Assembly: GCA_950106755.1 (NCBI GenBank)
Contig: OX467091.1
Coordinates: 9,875,538-9,939,537 of the forward strand
DNA from: Climacium dendroides
Lineage: Eukaryota > Streptophyta > Bryopsida > Hypnales > Climaciaceae
Length of the DNA: 64,000 nucleotides
Direction of reading: 5' to 3'
Shown here in pieces: positions 1 to 12,000 of this stretch; position 1 is the stretch's first letter; the number at the start of each line of letters is the position of its first letter. The position numbers and the translations under genes were made by a program. The notes under the pieces were generated by a model, which was not told where the DNA came from, ran no database searches, and saw only the letters and a program-made list of their open reading frames with translations.

Positions 1-585
1 ATTGTATACAATAATTTGAAGATGAGAGCTTGACTACTCATTGTCAAAACACAAGAATTGTGTTCAAAATAGGATTTTAGACCTCATTTTAGCATAGTAG
101 AATAAATTTTTCTAAAAACCTTTGAACCCAAAGAAGGTGGTAAATCAACATAAATTCCATCTCCAAAAAACCTTTAGAGATTTAAATTCTCCAATAAAAA
201 GCCATGGACAAAATTCATAAAGGGGATTTGAAAATGTCAAAGAAAATATCCCTTCCAACCCCTCACTAAACTTTGTCTATAACTTTGGATTGGAGACTTG
301 AAATATCAAATGGTTTTTTGGAGATGAAATTTAAGATGATTTTACACATTAACTTAGTTCAATTTCTTTTGAGAAAAATTATTTTTCTATACTTAAATGA
401 AGTCTGAAATTTGACTTTAAATACAATTCCTGCTTTTTACTTAACTATAAGTGGTTGCTAATCCTAATTTACATATATCCCACATAGATTGTTTTATTTC
501 CTACCACCCCACTTGTATAAAGGTCTTATTTTCTCATTTCTTCATGAAATTAGAAATTGTCTTTTGAAACTATTGAGAAATAATT
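1..585. mobile_element. family B foldback element B1, cut by the window edge
   Basis: The left arm (GATGAGAGCTTGAC.ACTCATTGTCAAAAC, CATAGTAGAATAA) is mirrored from about 250 (TCTATAACTTTGGATTGGAGAC..TTTTTGGAGATGAAA). The right tail CCTACCACCCCACTTGTATAAAGGTC is shared with B3, B4 and the Harbinger-like element. Confidence 0.65.
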
Positions 586-1505
586 GTCAAATATTTTGAT
601 TGTTTTAGAACTTAATTATGAATGTTTCAAAAGTATTTATTTTTGACTCATTAAATATTCAGCTCCAAATTGTTGAACCTGCTATCCAAATATGATATCA
701 TATAAGTTATATACCTGTCAAATCTCAAAATTACAGGAGTTTTGCACATGCTACTTGGGTTGTCCCAAAAGTTCAGCTCAGCTTAACTTTTGATCCAGGC
801 ATACAATTGGAAAAGAAATTATATTCCCACAAAGGAGGTACATGTTCACATCTTGTGTCAAAATTCCATGAACATCCAACCCAAATTGACTTCATGGATC
901 GTACCCAAGATTTCTTGGGTACATTGAAAGGACACTTGGTCCTCTAAGGATTAAAGTTGGAAAAAGTGGTTCAATATATGCTTGAAAAAAGAAACATTTT
1001 GCAACTGAATATTCAGTTTTTTCCCATCCACAAAAGAATTTGAAAACATATCCCCCCTAAAATCCAGAATATTATGAAATTGTTTTTTTTCTGGGCCCAA
1101 ACCACAAGTACAGTAATAAAGATATTGTAAGGTAAAAATAAAGATATTGCAATTCTGCATGCCCACATATACATGTCAAACCACACAAGCACTGAGCTAC
1201 TATTGTCCAACCAGGCATTGAGTGGTTAATATTTGAGTGTCTATGTAAAAGAATAAAAATAGTGTGCTTTGAAATCTCATATCTACTTTCCAACAATATT
1301 AGATTTCAAAAAATATTTCTACTACTAAAAGCTATACGTTATATTTCCTTCTTTATATTATTACGATTCATTCCCCACCAAAAAAATCCTCAAAGAGCTA
1401 CAATCCTAAAGATTGAAGGAGGCTTTGCATCAATCGCCAAGAGCTGTTGTCTCTTCAACATAACCTCTTATAGTGTAGGTGCTTGTTTAAACTCCCATCC
1501 ATTCA
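586..1505. other. anonymous AT-rich interval
   Basis: No gene, RNA or clear repeat seen. Open frames of 65-84 codons on both strands overlap one another and look incidental. Confidence 0.5.
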
Positions 1506-1509
1506 TTAA

Positions 1510-2247
1510 TCCCTAAAGGTCCAAACACCATTTTTTGGCATCATAGCGATTTTGGGCAGCTCAGTATGAATGGAATTTATATTTCTTTTTCTTTAAAATT
1601 TTTACAAAACATGTGTCCAAGGAGTAGCTTCAAGGCACAACAATTTTCATAACTTTTGACTACATGGTTTAAAAGTTATTGCATGGTATGTAATTTTCAA
1701 CATTTGGTGGGCAGATTGGGCAGCCTAAAAAACTTCTTTATAAATCACTTTTTAAAAAATAAAAAATTGAAACTAGTTCTCTAGACTTATATATTCGTAG
1801 AAAGTTTTGAATCATTTCACATTGATTAATGAGATGAAAGTTATGAGGAGTTAGTTTGTGGATACGTATAGAATCTCTAGATGCCATACCTACCTACAAA
1901 CTAAAAACTCCTCATAACTTTCATCTCATTGATTGAAATGGAATAATTCAAAGCTTTCCACATACATATAAATCTAAAGAACCAATTTCAAATTTTATTT
2001 TTTTAAAAGTGATTTAAAAAAAAGTTTTTTGGGCTGCCCAAGTTGCCCACCAAAATGTTGAAAATTACATATCATGCAATAACTTTTAAACCATGTAGTC
2101 AAAAGTTGTGAAAATTGTTGTGCCTTAAAGCTACTCCTTGGGCACATGTTTTGTGAAATTTTCAAAGAAAAAAAATATAAATTCCATTCATAGTGAGCTG
2201 CCCCAAATCGCTATGATGCCAAAAAATGATGTTTGAACTTTTAGAGG
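1510..2247. mobile_element. long foldback derivative of TTAA-family A (FB1)
   Basis: Two arms of about 350 bp in inverted orientation (1510-1862 and 1896-2247) around a ~33-bp spacer, flanked by TTAA at 1506-1509 and 2248-2251. The outer ends are TCCCTAAAGG and ..CTTTTAGAGG. Each arm corresponds to the first ~350 bp of full family-A copies such as 4428 onward (GGCAATTTGGGGTAGCTC, AAACTTTC.CACAAC, CATAACTTTTGACTACATG, GATGAAAGTTATGAGGAG). So it is a palindromic relative made from one end of the full element. Confidence 0.8.
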
Positions 2248-2251
2248 TTAA

Positions 2252-3160
2252 GATTGTTTGTTTGATTGATACATTGAAATCTCTCAAACTACATGTTCCC
2301 CAATCGTATTCTTGGTGCCATCAAAAATCCCTTGGTGAGGAGGGATGCACGAGCTTTGTTGTATGGCATTTGGACCTACATGAGTTATAGATGTTTGAGT
2401 TATTTTCGGTTCAAGAAAATCAGAAAATTATTTTTACTTCTATTTTGCCTATGGCAACAACACAAGGCACACTATTAACAATGAAACCAACCACTTTCAA
2501 CCAATTTTGGTTTAAAAAACAAACAAAAAGCCTAGATAAGTCAAAAGCAATCAACTTTATCACAATTATATCAAACAATTTAAAAAAAAAAATTTATACA
2601 ATTATATCATAATGTCAACTTCCCATCACCACATCAAATAGAAGCTCCACACAATTATTGTCCACGGAGACGGAGACGGTCGCTCACGGTGCGTATCGGT
2701 GCCCCGGTGGTGCACATCTTGACCTCACAATGCCTTGACTTCTTTGATTGTGCCATTCAAATCTGTTGTCCAAATGCACTTTTTTTTTCAGGTACAATCT
2801 GGACTCATGGGACTGTACATCCCATGGTGGACTGTACGTCTTTTGTTAAGGCCTTCGAATTGAGGTTTTTTGTTTGTTTTTAAAAAAAAAATTTGACACC
2901 TTCAAATTGATTTTAATGCAACCTGATTTTTGTTTGTTGTGCTGTCTGGGGATGACAAATGAAGTTCATAGTCAATGCAACAATCATGTACAAAGAATAT
3001 GCACTCCAATATCATTGGAGTGAAATGGTAAGGTCAGGAATTCATTCGTACAGTTGCAAGGCCTTTTCTTTCCATCAAAAACTATTGAAAACTTGCCATT
3101 TTTTCTTATTGCATCGACTCTAGAAAACATGAAAACATGAAAATTTTGTGTAAGGTAGGA
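2252..3160. other. anonymous interval with one GC-rich patch
   Basis: Only oddity is a GC-rich patch at about 2660-2720 (GGAGACGGAGACGGTCGC, GGTGCCCCGGTGGTGC) in otherwise AT-rich DNA. No gene recognised. Confidence 0.45.
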
Positions 3161-3274
3161 GGTTCTAAAAGCGCCCACCTTCTCAAATGTACACAATTTG
3201 TACATGTTTCTCTTTCACAGCCTTCAGCAATGTACAAACAATGTACATTTTAGGAGGTGGGCAGGTTTAGAGCC
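3161..3274. mobile_element. small inverted-repeat MITE K1
   Basis: GGTTCTAAAAGCGCCCACCT on the left and AGGTGGGCAGGTTTAGAGCC on the right are inverses. Inside are several ATGTACA/TGTACAT words that also pair. K2 is a relative. Confidence 0.65.
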
Positions 3275-3344
3275 CTATGCCATTTCAACTTCAAAAATTC
3301 ATAACTAATTCTACAAAGCTCCAAAAAATGCTCCCAAATTACAT

Positions 3345-4184
3345 TGGACCATTTCTAGTACAAGTATCAAATTTTGGAAAAAGAAAAAGATGTGGAAAAA
3401 AATTCCATTGTATAGATTGCAAGATATTAATGTTTGAAGTGATTGAAATCCTTTTTTTGGCCCTATGAAAAAAAAGGGAAGTTGCACTTTACAAGCTCAC
3501 ATTTGTATGAAAAAATGTCCCAAATGGTGGTGATTCTTTGGATTGATTCTTCAAGGCAAGTTGGCTATGTGCTTGAAAAGTTTTAGAACATTTGGAATTA
3601 TACAACATGTAGGGAAAAAATAGTAAGAAGAAAAAAAGTAGAGAATGATTCAAAATGCTAAATTGTTAAGAATTTAATTATGGAGTTGAAAAATGCTAAT
3701 CCCAATGGTTGAAATGTTGTAATAAACAACCTACATACTATGTTTTTATTTTTTTCCAAAAATATTGAAAAATAAATGAGTTAAATAAAGGACTTTAAAG
3801 TTTATTTTAGAGTATAGAATCTGTAATTACCTGCAAATTAGAACTCTTCATAACTTTCATCTCATTAATCAAAATGGAAACATATAAAGCTTTCTATGTA
3901 TATATAAATCTAAAGGTTCAATTTTAAATTTTTGTTTTTGTTAAAAGTAAACTTTTTATTTGCATAGATTGCCCAACTAAGAAAAGAAATCTAAATATTA
4001 TACAATAATTTTTTATCCATGTAGTCAAAAGTTACAAAAATATTGGTCTTGAAGATACTCTTCATATCCATTTTGTGTGAATTTAAAAAATTAAAAAAAA
4101 AAAACAAAAAAAAAAAACCCTTTATTTGTAGCGAATTGCCCAAAATTTCTATATTGCCAAATAACTCAACTTGCTCTTGAGAGG
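3345..4184. mobile_element. TTAA-family A copy A1 (inverted), one end lost
   Basis: The right end CTTGAGAGG abuts TTAA at 4185-4188. The interior aligns with A2 and A4 inverted (CATTTCTAGTACAAG, CTTCAAGGCAAGTTGGCTA, TAACTTTCATCTCATTAATCAAAATGG). Homology fades left of about 3345. The 63-codon frame at 3277-3468 is incidental. Confidence 0.7.
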
Positions 4185-4427
4185 TTAAAAGGTATTTTTA
4201 CTTTTGGATTTAAACTTCATTGATGAATTTTGGTTAGTGCAATGGTGCATACCCTTGTAGATGTAATTTGTAAATCATAGTTTATAACTTTTATATAGGG
4301 CTTTGAGGTTAATGTTAGATTTCCATCCTACTACCCTTCTAAATTTGGGCTCCAAAAACATTTGACATGCAAGTATACAATCTCAAAGAAAAATAAAATT
4401 TGATTGTACAAACATTTTTTATATTAA

Positions 4428-5367
4428 CCCCTAAAGCCCTAAACTATGGTTTTTAGCAACATGGCAATTTGGGGTAGCTCACTACGAATGGAGTTTTTAT
4501 TTTTTTCTTTGAAACTTTCACACAACATGCATGTATCCAAGGAGTATCTTCAAGGACCAAAAATTTTCATAACTTTTGACTACATGATTAAAAAGTTATT
4601 GTATGATATGTAGTTTTCTTTGTTTTGCGGGCAGTTCGAGCAGCAAAAAAACTTCTTTAAAAATCACTTTTTTTTAAAATAAAAATTTGAAATTGTTTTT
4701 CTAGATTTATTTATACATGGATAACTTTGAATCATTCCATTTTGATTAATGAGATGAAAGTTATGAGGAGTTTTAGTTGTGGGTAGTTTGAAGGTGGTTA
4801 TGGAATATCTACTCTAAAATAAACTTGAAAGTCTTTTATTTAACTCAATTTTTAATTATTTTGAAAATAAAATAAAATAATTGGGTGTAAATTGTTTATT
4901 AAAACATTACAACCATTGGGATTAGCATTTTTCAATTTCATAAGTAAATCGTTAATAATTTTGTATTTTGAATCATTTTCTACTTCTTTCTACTTTCTAT
5001 TTTTTTCCTATATGTTGTACAATTCCAAATGATTTGAAAATTTTCAAGCATGAATCCACCTTGCCTTGAAGAATGAACCAAAGTGTAAACACCATTTTGG
5101 ATATTTTTTCATAATGATCTGACCTTAAGAAGTGCAGTTGCCCAGATTTTTGCAGGGACAAAAAAATGATTTTTGTTACTTCAATTGCTAATATCTTGCA
5201 ATCTACACGATGAAAATTTTTGAATTATTTTTACATATTCTCAAATTAATATAAGATCCTACGGTTAGATGTATCAAAAATATATTTTTTTAAACATTTG
5301 GTACTTATACTAGAGATGGCAATTTTGGAGCAGTTTTGGTGAAAACATAGGCAAAATCCTTTAGAGG
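4428..5367. mobile_element. TTAA-family A copy A2, full length
   Basis: 940 bp between TTAA at 4424-4427 and TTAA at 5368-5371, with ends CCCCTAAAG and CCTTTAGAGG. There is no coding capacity. It shares its whole length with A4, A5 and A6. Confidence 0.8.
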
Positions 5368-5371
5368 TTAA

Positions 5372-6063
5372 GAAATAAAAATTTGGAATTGGTTCCATAG
5401 ATTTATTTATATATGGAAAATTTTGAACCATCCCATTTTGATTAATGAGATGAAAGTTATGAGGAATTCTAGTTTGTGGATAGTTTGTAGGTAGTTACAA
5501 AACCTCTATTCTAAGATAATCTTTGAAGTCCTCTATTTAACACAGTTTTTAGTATTTTTGGAAAAAAAATTAAAAAATTAAGGTGTAGATTTTTATTACA
5601 ACATTTCAACCTTTGGAATTAACATTTTCAACTCCATAATTAAATTCTTAACAATTTAGCATTTTGAATCATTCTCTACTTCTTTCTACTATTTTTTTCC
5701 TGTATATTGTATAGTTCCAAATGATTTGAAAATTGTCAAGAATGTAGCAAAAATGCCTTGAAGAATGAAGCCAAAGAGAAACCACCATTCTAGACATTTA
5801 TTTGTACAAATGTGAGCTTGTGAAGTGTACTTGCTTGTTTTTTTATAGGACCAAAATAAGGATTTTTGTCACTTCAAATGCTAATATCTTGCAATCTACA
5901 AAGTAGGATTTTTTGAATTTTTTCCACATATTCTCAAGAAAGCATAATACAAGATCCTATGGATACATTTTTCCAATTTTTTTTTTTATAAATTTAGTAA
6001 TTGTACTAGAAATGATAGTTTTGGAGCACTCCTAGTGAAAATATAGTAAAAAACCTTTAGAGG
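5372..6063. mobile_element. TTAA-family A copy A3, tandem partial copy
   Basis: Begins directly after the TTAA that closes A2 and repeats A2 from about 4677 to its end, closing with CCTTTAGAGG and TTAA at 6064-6067. It lacks the first ~240 bp. Confidence 0.75.
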
Positions 6064-6067
6064 TTAA

Positions 6068-7322
6068 GAAGTTATCAAAGTATGAAGTACTTAATAGTAA
6101 AAGATGATTAAAGGTTCATCCACATGTTTGTCTACTCAAAAATTGTAAAACTAAAAGCTTCATCTACAATCATAGTCTTTTATTTGAATATGATAGTAAA
6201 CTAATGATCCACAACAATGCACTAAAGTAAAACCTAAGAGGTCTTTGAAAAGTGGTAAAAGTGGTAAAATTCACTAAATTCCAAGTTGATGGAATGCATT
6301 GTAAGATATGCCATCAATGTAAGCAATGCTTTTGCAAAAATGTGGGCCCCAACATGTAAATAGGTGTCCAATGAGTGGTATTAGGGAAACTTGAATTCCT
6401 TACAAAGAAATGAGAAGTAGTAGCCTTAATAGGTGGTTGGAAGAAACATGTGTCAATTTTGTTGTGTTTTGATGTTGTACTTGGAGTACTATGAATTTTT
6501 GAAGCACAATTTTTAAAAATTAAAAAAACTATGGAAGAGTAGTTAAACACAAGAACTAATATATTCTATAATATTTAAGCATAAAAATGAGTTGCATCAT
6601 CCATGTTTTAATAGAAGGAAAGCACACTTTGAATGTATGTTTAAGATGGAGATATATTATTTTTAGAAAATCATTTATTCAATTGATTTAAACTTTGTAG
6701 ATGGCCTTAGAGTTTGCAATTTTAGTTTCAAATTTGTTTTTTTAGAGCCAAAACTAAATGTTAATGGTGACATCAAATTGGGGTCTTTTTAAAAATAGTA
6801 AATTATTTTTTGAAGAATATTAAAGAAACACTCAAGGTGTAGAATAGCTACATGTACATTGTTTTTGAATCTTAGGTCTTTTAAAGGTACAATGTAACCA
6901 TTATGGCCAAAAATCATATCTCCCAACAACTTGAGATAAAAATTGAACAAGATTTTTTTGTAATTGCCCTATTGTGAGACTATTCGAAAGGGCAAAAGAT
7001 AAGGTAAAAGATAATGCAATATGTATAAGATAAATGTTAAATGTAAGAGTTGGTAACTTCACTATCTAAAAATTGGGATTGGGATTTCTTTTGGTTTTAA
7101 CTCACAATACTGACAATTCTCTTTTTCCACTCCACTCTCTCAAATCCCTCATTTTCTTCACATACGTCTTTTTCTCTTGTATTTCTTTCATCTCAAAAAC
7201 TTACAAGTGTTTACAATGGGATTTTAAATTTTTTGTAAATTTGTCTTTGTTCTTACTTTGTTCATTGTTTTGCCATTTACTTTTGCAATGGTGACTAAAA
7301 CTAGCAAATTAGAGCACAATGT
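6068..7322. other. anonymous interval left of the CACTA element
   Basis: 6068-7060 shows nothing. From about 7100 a pyrimidine-rich stretch (CTCTTTTTCCACTCCACTCTCTC) leads to an ATG at 7288 (MVTKTSKLEHN) that the CACTA insertion interrupts after 11 codons; joined across the insertion, a stop follows eight codons later. Possibly the start of a decayed gene, not called. Confidence 0.35.
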
Positions 7323-7689
7323 CACTATAAGAAAACGGTGTCCGCCTGGACATCCAGCCAAAAACGACGTATATCCGCGTAGACACGATACATTGCACGA
7401 GACATCAGGGTGTCAGGTCGAGAAAGTGGAGATTTTGCGATGATGTCTGTGTTAGCATTGCTAGATTGCAGTCACAGCATATTAATGCTACAAAAAACGT
7501 CCATGCAATGTAAGGCATCCAGGTGGACATCAGATGTTTCCCAGGATGTCCACAATAACATGTTTAGCCACGTCATCATCTTTGGTCAAACATACCTCAC
7601 AAGTTCAGATAGAATTTTGGTGCGGTCAGAGGTAAAGTGACTGCCCAAGGCTAAAAAGAGGACAACGGGCAGGTGGTAACTCCTAAAAG

Positions 7690-7860
7690 CTTATGTGGCA
7701 TTTGATGTGGCGAGATGAGGTGGTTATTGTGTGAGGTGGCGAGATGACGTGGCTATTGTGTGACGTGACATGGTGATGTGGCATTATGACATGGCTATTG
7801 TGTGACGTGGATAGGGGTGATGACGTGGCATGCCACGTCAGCAGCCGCGACCAGTCCATG
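7690..7860. repeat. GACGTGGC/CTATTGTGTGA minisatellite inside the CACTA element
   Basis: The phrase GGYTATTGTGTGA recurs near 7722, 7751 and 7793, mixed with repeated GACGTGG and GATGTGGC, with irregular 30-42 bp spacing. The same GACGTGGC motif reappears near 8690-8775 at the other side of the element. Confidence 0.7.
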
Positions 7861-8330
7861 TTCCGACCTTGGATGTCTCCGTGGACATCACACCTAACGT
7901 GCTGACGTCCACATTGACATCACTTCTAGCGTTAACATTTTGTACTTCCTGCGACTGTAACTTCAAACCACATGCTATTCATGGTGTGTTTCATTACGTC
8001 TGACTGGACGTGTGGGCGTTGTGAAAGCAACTGTAGGCGTCCACTTTGATGTCAAAAATGACTCCACATGCATGACATATAGATGTTCTTTTGAATGTTT
8101 ACAGTGACGTCAAAAAAAACATAATTAAGACATGCAAATGTTTTTTAAAACATCATTTCAGACATTATTGTATTCATATTCCTACTCATATTCTAGTTCT
8201 GTATATCCCATATGATTTGTCATGCCGTCTACACCCCACTAGTATAAAAGGCTTGTCTTCTCATCGATTAACAAGTGGATTTTTAAGCTATGTAATATAC
8301 TTAATAAATATAATGTATTGTGTACATGTG

Positions 8331-8545
8331 TATGGCATATTGTATATACTATATTTTGTATGATATATTGTATATATTGTAATTTGTATGGCATATTATA
8401 TACATTATATTTTAAATGACATATTTTGTATGTTGTGTTGTTATATTGCATATAATATACCATATATTGCATATTTTATATTGTGTACAACATATTGCTA
8501 TAGTCTTTTATAACATATCACATGATATAATAAAATATACCTCAT
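8331..8545. repeat. AT-rich low-complexity tract inside the CACTA element
   Basis: Irregular repetition of TATATTGTATA and GGCATATT words. Overlapping open frames on both strands here are composition artefacts. Confidence 0.7.
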
Positions 8546-9040
8546 GTCATTGTTGATGTTAGACGAGACATCATGAGAAGCATACAGTTGTTTCACCTGA
8601 TGTTATTCAAGATACTCAGATGTCCACATTGATGTCTCAAATAACATCATTAAATTTTAAAAAGACAGTTTAGGAATCTCTGAGAAATGCCACGTCAGCA
8701 TCCGCGGATGCCACGTCATCCAATTTTGTCATCACTGACGTGACATGCCACGTCACGTCACTGCCACGTCATAGATGGGCAATGGATTAAAAAAATGACA
8801 CTCTGGCTTTCCCGCGCCTATGTGGCAGCCACATGTCAACTTCCTAAGCCCCCCGTTGACCGAAGTTTTTTTGGACATCACGATGTCCAGCCTAAAAATC
8901 TGTGTGGACGTAGCATGCAAAATGCATGTCTACGGCAGCGTGGTCTAATTGGACGTCCACCCTGACGTAGACACGTCAAGCGCGATGTCCGGATGTCAAA
9001 ATTGCGATGTCTCGGTGGAGACAGTTTTCTTATAGTGTGT

Positions 9041-12000
9041 TACTCCACCCTTATTGCACTCCTGAAAACATCTTCCTTTAGTACCCCATCCATTTTTGTT
9101 GCTTACACCAATTGCCATTTCGCCTATAGCACCAACAAGCTCCAATATGTCCAAATCACAACATGATGTTGTTAGGGCCTACTTAACTTGGATAAACACA
9201 GCCAATCCCCTCATCCATTTTCTTGCCCATTGTCTCATCCATTTCCATTTTCAATCCCAAATTGTGATTCATCAAGTGGTTCAAAATTGTCCATTTCCAA
9301 TTCTGATCCCGCATCCAATCCCAAATAGTGATCCATCATCTAATTCTAATTGTCCTTGCCTACCTTGGCAAAATTGTGTGATTGCAAATCCATAGTGCAG
9401 ATGCCAACATGAATTTAGCATTGATGCAAGTGAAATGAAGCTAGATTAAAATTTTGTTGGGAAAATATATAAATTGTAGAAAGAGCTTTGGAGGTACTAA
9501 AAGTTTCAAATACAATGTAGATGCAAAACAACATGAATTCCAATAGACCCAGTTTGTAACTAAATGAGTTAAATATAGCATAAAATTTGTCAATGTTTAC
9601 ATTCTTATAAATTATTTGTTCATTGTCATTTTTATTCACAATTCAATTTTCATGTAAGTTGATAAGACTCCAATCTACATCCTTGACAAGATATTTGAAA
9701 AATATGATGGTCTCTATTTAGTATTTTTCATTTGAAATGCTTCTTTATTTGTTTGTTGTATGGTATTTTTTGGTATTTAAAATCAACTTGTTATTTCACA
9801 AAAACAAAAGTGCATTATATTGTAGACAAAAAATAATAATAATTTGTTTGCAATCCTCTTCACTTCCAATTTCTACCCTTTAAAAATCAATGTCATGACC
9901 ACCAAACAACTTCACCATTTTTGAAACTTCTTAGAATGGTTGGAACAAATTCAAAACAACAATACTAATTGCAAAAGAACCCTAATTCTCATGCACTCAA
10001 ACTACACAAGAACTAAAGTAAAGGAAACCAAATGGCATAGAAGAAAAGAAAAACAACTCTCAAGTGTTAGGAATGTCAACAGAAAGTCACAAAACCAATT
10101 TAGTGAATGATTACAATGGTATGCAAACTTAATTTTAATCACCATAAATTGCTAAATAGCAAGCACAAATAAAGATACTATTAAATAACAAGATTTTTCT
10201 ATTGGGTTGAATTGGTGAATGAAAAGGGATTCTAACATACTTTACAATGCATTATTTGGACATTATGAAAATAGGTTATGAATTTTCTAAGAGCTTGTGA
10301 TAGGTGTGCAATTGACCAACACAATGCTCTAATGTTTAAACCTTGTACATCCTCAAAATTAATGCCTTCATTCTAGGCATGAATCTAGATGTGATGGTTT
10401 TGAAATAATGATGATTTTGTATTTCTTTTATAAGTACAAGTAGAAAGTTTAGTGCTAGTGTGAAACTTGTAAAACTTTGTATTGGCACTACATCTGAGTT
10501 AAGTATACCCATTATTACATTATACACTACATCCAATCTGAAGCTCTATTTTTGAATCTAGTTCACTTTTGTTGCATTCTAACGTAGTTTTTTTTTATTG
10601 CATTGAGTGTGCAATTGGGAGTCTAAGTTTTGGAATTGGGGCTAAAAGGATTAGAATTGGGTTGGAAGGTCAAGCACTTAATGAATTTGATGAACTCACT
10701 ATGTACCATCTACACATGGCAAGAGGTTTATTCATAGTTCCCTCGTATAAAGGAATACTTTTGGATTTCTATTGGAATTATGTAGGGAATTAAGATAGTC
10801 ACATTAAAATCCAAAAGGACAAGAGTAGTCTCCCCTAGGAACTACAATGGGAAGCTATATGGTTGCTATTTTTATTGCATATATGCCAAAAAAAAGATTG
10901 TAAATCCAATAAATGTATTTACATGCAATGACCAAACAATCTACAAGGTCAAGGCTTTCTATGTTTAGATCAATTTTGGACCTTGAAGCAATAGAAGTCT
11001 TTCCCAAAGGACTGAAGCCAAACCATTAGAAGAAATTTGGGGCTTTTAAACAGTTGCAAGTTCCATGGTTATTGAAAACCTAGGAACTGTGCCATAGTAG
11101 TAGCCTAACATGGCCGAGAGACTGTCACATTAGAAAATATTATTTAATTATTATTTTTTTTAAATTTAAAAATTTAAAAATATTCTGACTGCGACACTAT
11201 TCACTATAACTAGGGGACAGGGCTGAAATGACCCTCCTAAATTTCAAAAACTCCTCTAATAAAAGAGTATTAATGTTTCTTGCAACATTCTACATTGTTT
11301 GAAGAGGTAACTTTAGGTGCTTGTTTCACAACTTATTCCAAGTTTCGATTCTCTAAAATCTAATAATAAGCCATACAAAGACAAAAGTATGGGTAGAGGT
11401 GAATGGTAATTATTACAACTGAATCAAGTTCTTCAGTTTACAAATTTCTATAGAAAGCAATGCATTCAATGGATTTTTGTTAAAGTTTATGCAAGAATCA
11501 ACAATAAAACTCAAGCTTTAGATCAAAATTATGCAACACTCATTCTACATGGAATTCAATGATAACACTGATCATACCCAAAACAAAGTATTAAATTTAA
11601 GAATCTAACATTTCAAATACTTCCATCTAAGAACAACAACACACTTTGGTAAAATGGAATTATTGTAAGAAATAGGTTCTACCTCCCCCAAATGATCTTG
11701 GACAAAAAAATTTGGATTAAAGCTAAAAATAACATTTTAAAAACCAATTTCACGCTACAAGTAGAATTTGGTACACTCCTAACACTTTAGAAACTTTGAG
11801 TTTGGGAGCCTTTTTTAAAGTGTAGTTTTGGAATATTGAAAAGTAAATTTGGGGGATATTTTCAAAAAACGCTAGTGGTCAATTAATTAATGAGTGTGAG
11901 GTTTTCATTTTGTGGACATTTAGTATATGCTTAAAATCGCATGTGGCCCTTTGTTCTGCCTCCCAAAGCTTCATTCCCTTCAATTGGGCAATATTAAAAG

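Larger units (their letters stand above)
7323..9037. mobile_element. non-autonomous CACTA (En/Spm-type) element
   Basis: Starts CACTATAAGAAAAC and ends with the inverse GTTTTCTTATAGTG. The inverted similarity runs about 28 bp through a GTCCRCC..GACATC block. It is flanked by a 3-bp duplication TGT (7320-7322 and 9038-9040), the size typical of CACTA elements. Both ends are packed with GATGTCC/GGACATC motifs in both orientations, like the subterminal repeats bound by CACTA transposases. The body has TGACGTGGC minisatellite repeats (about 7690-7860), a B-family-like piece with TATAAAAG (about 8225-8265) and an AT-rich TATATTG/CATAT tract (about 8331-8545). There is no transposase-like frame. 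Its base composition is visibly richer in GC and CpG at the ends than its surroundings. Confidence 0.9.

Noticed and set aside
7323..9037. Interpretation of the 7.3-9.0 kb element as hAT or Harbinger
   Set aside because: CACTA ends with a 3-bp TGT duplication and dense subterminal motifs fit CACTA better; there is no 8-bp duplication and no TTA/TAA flank.
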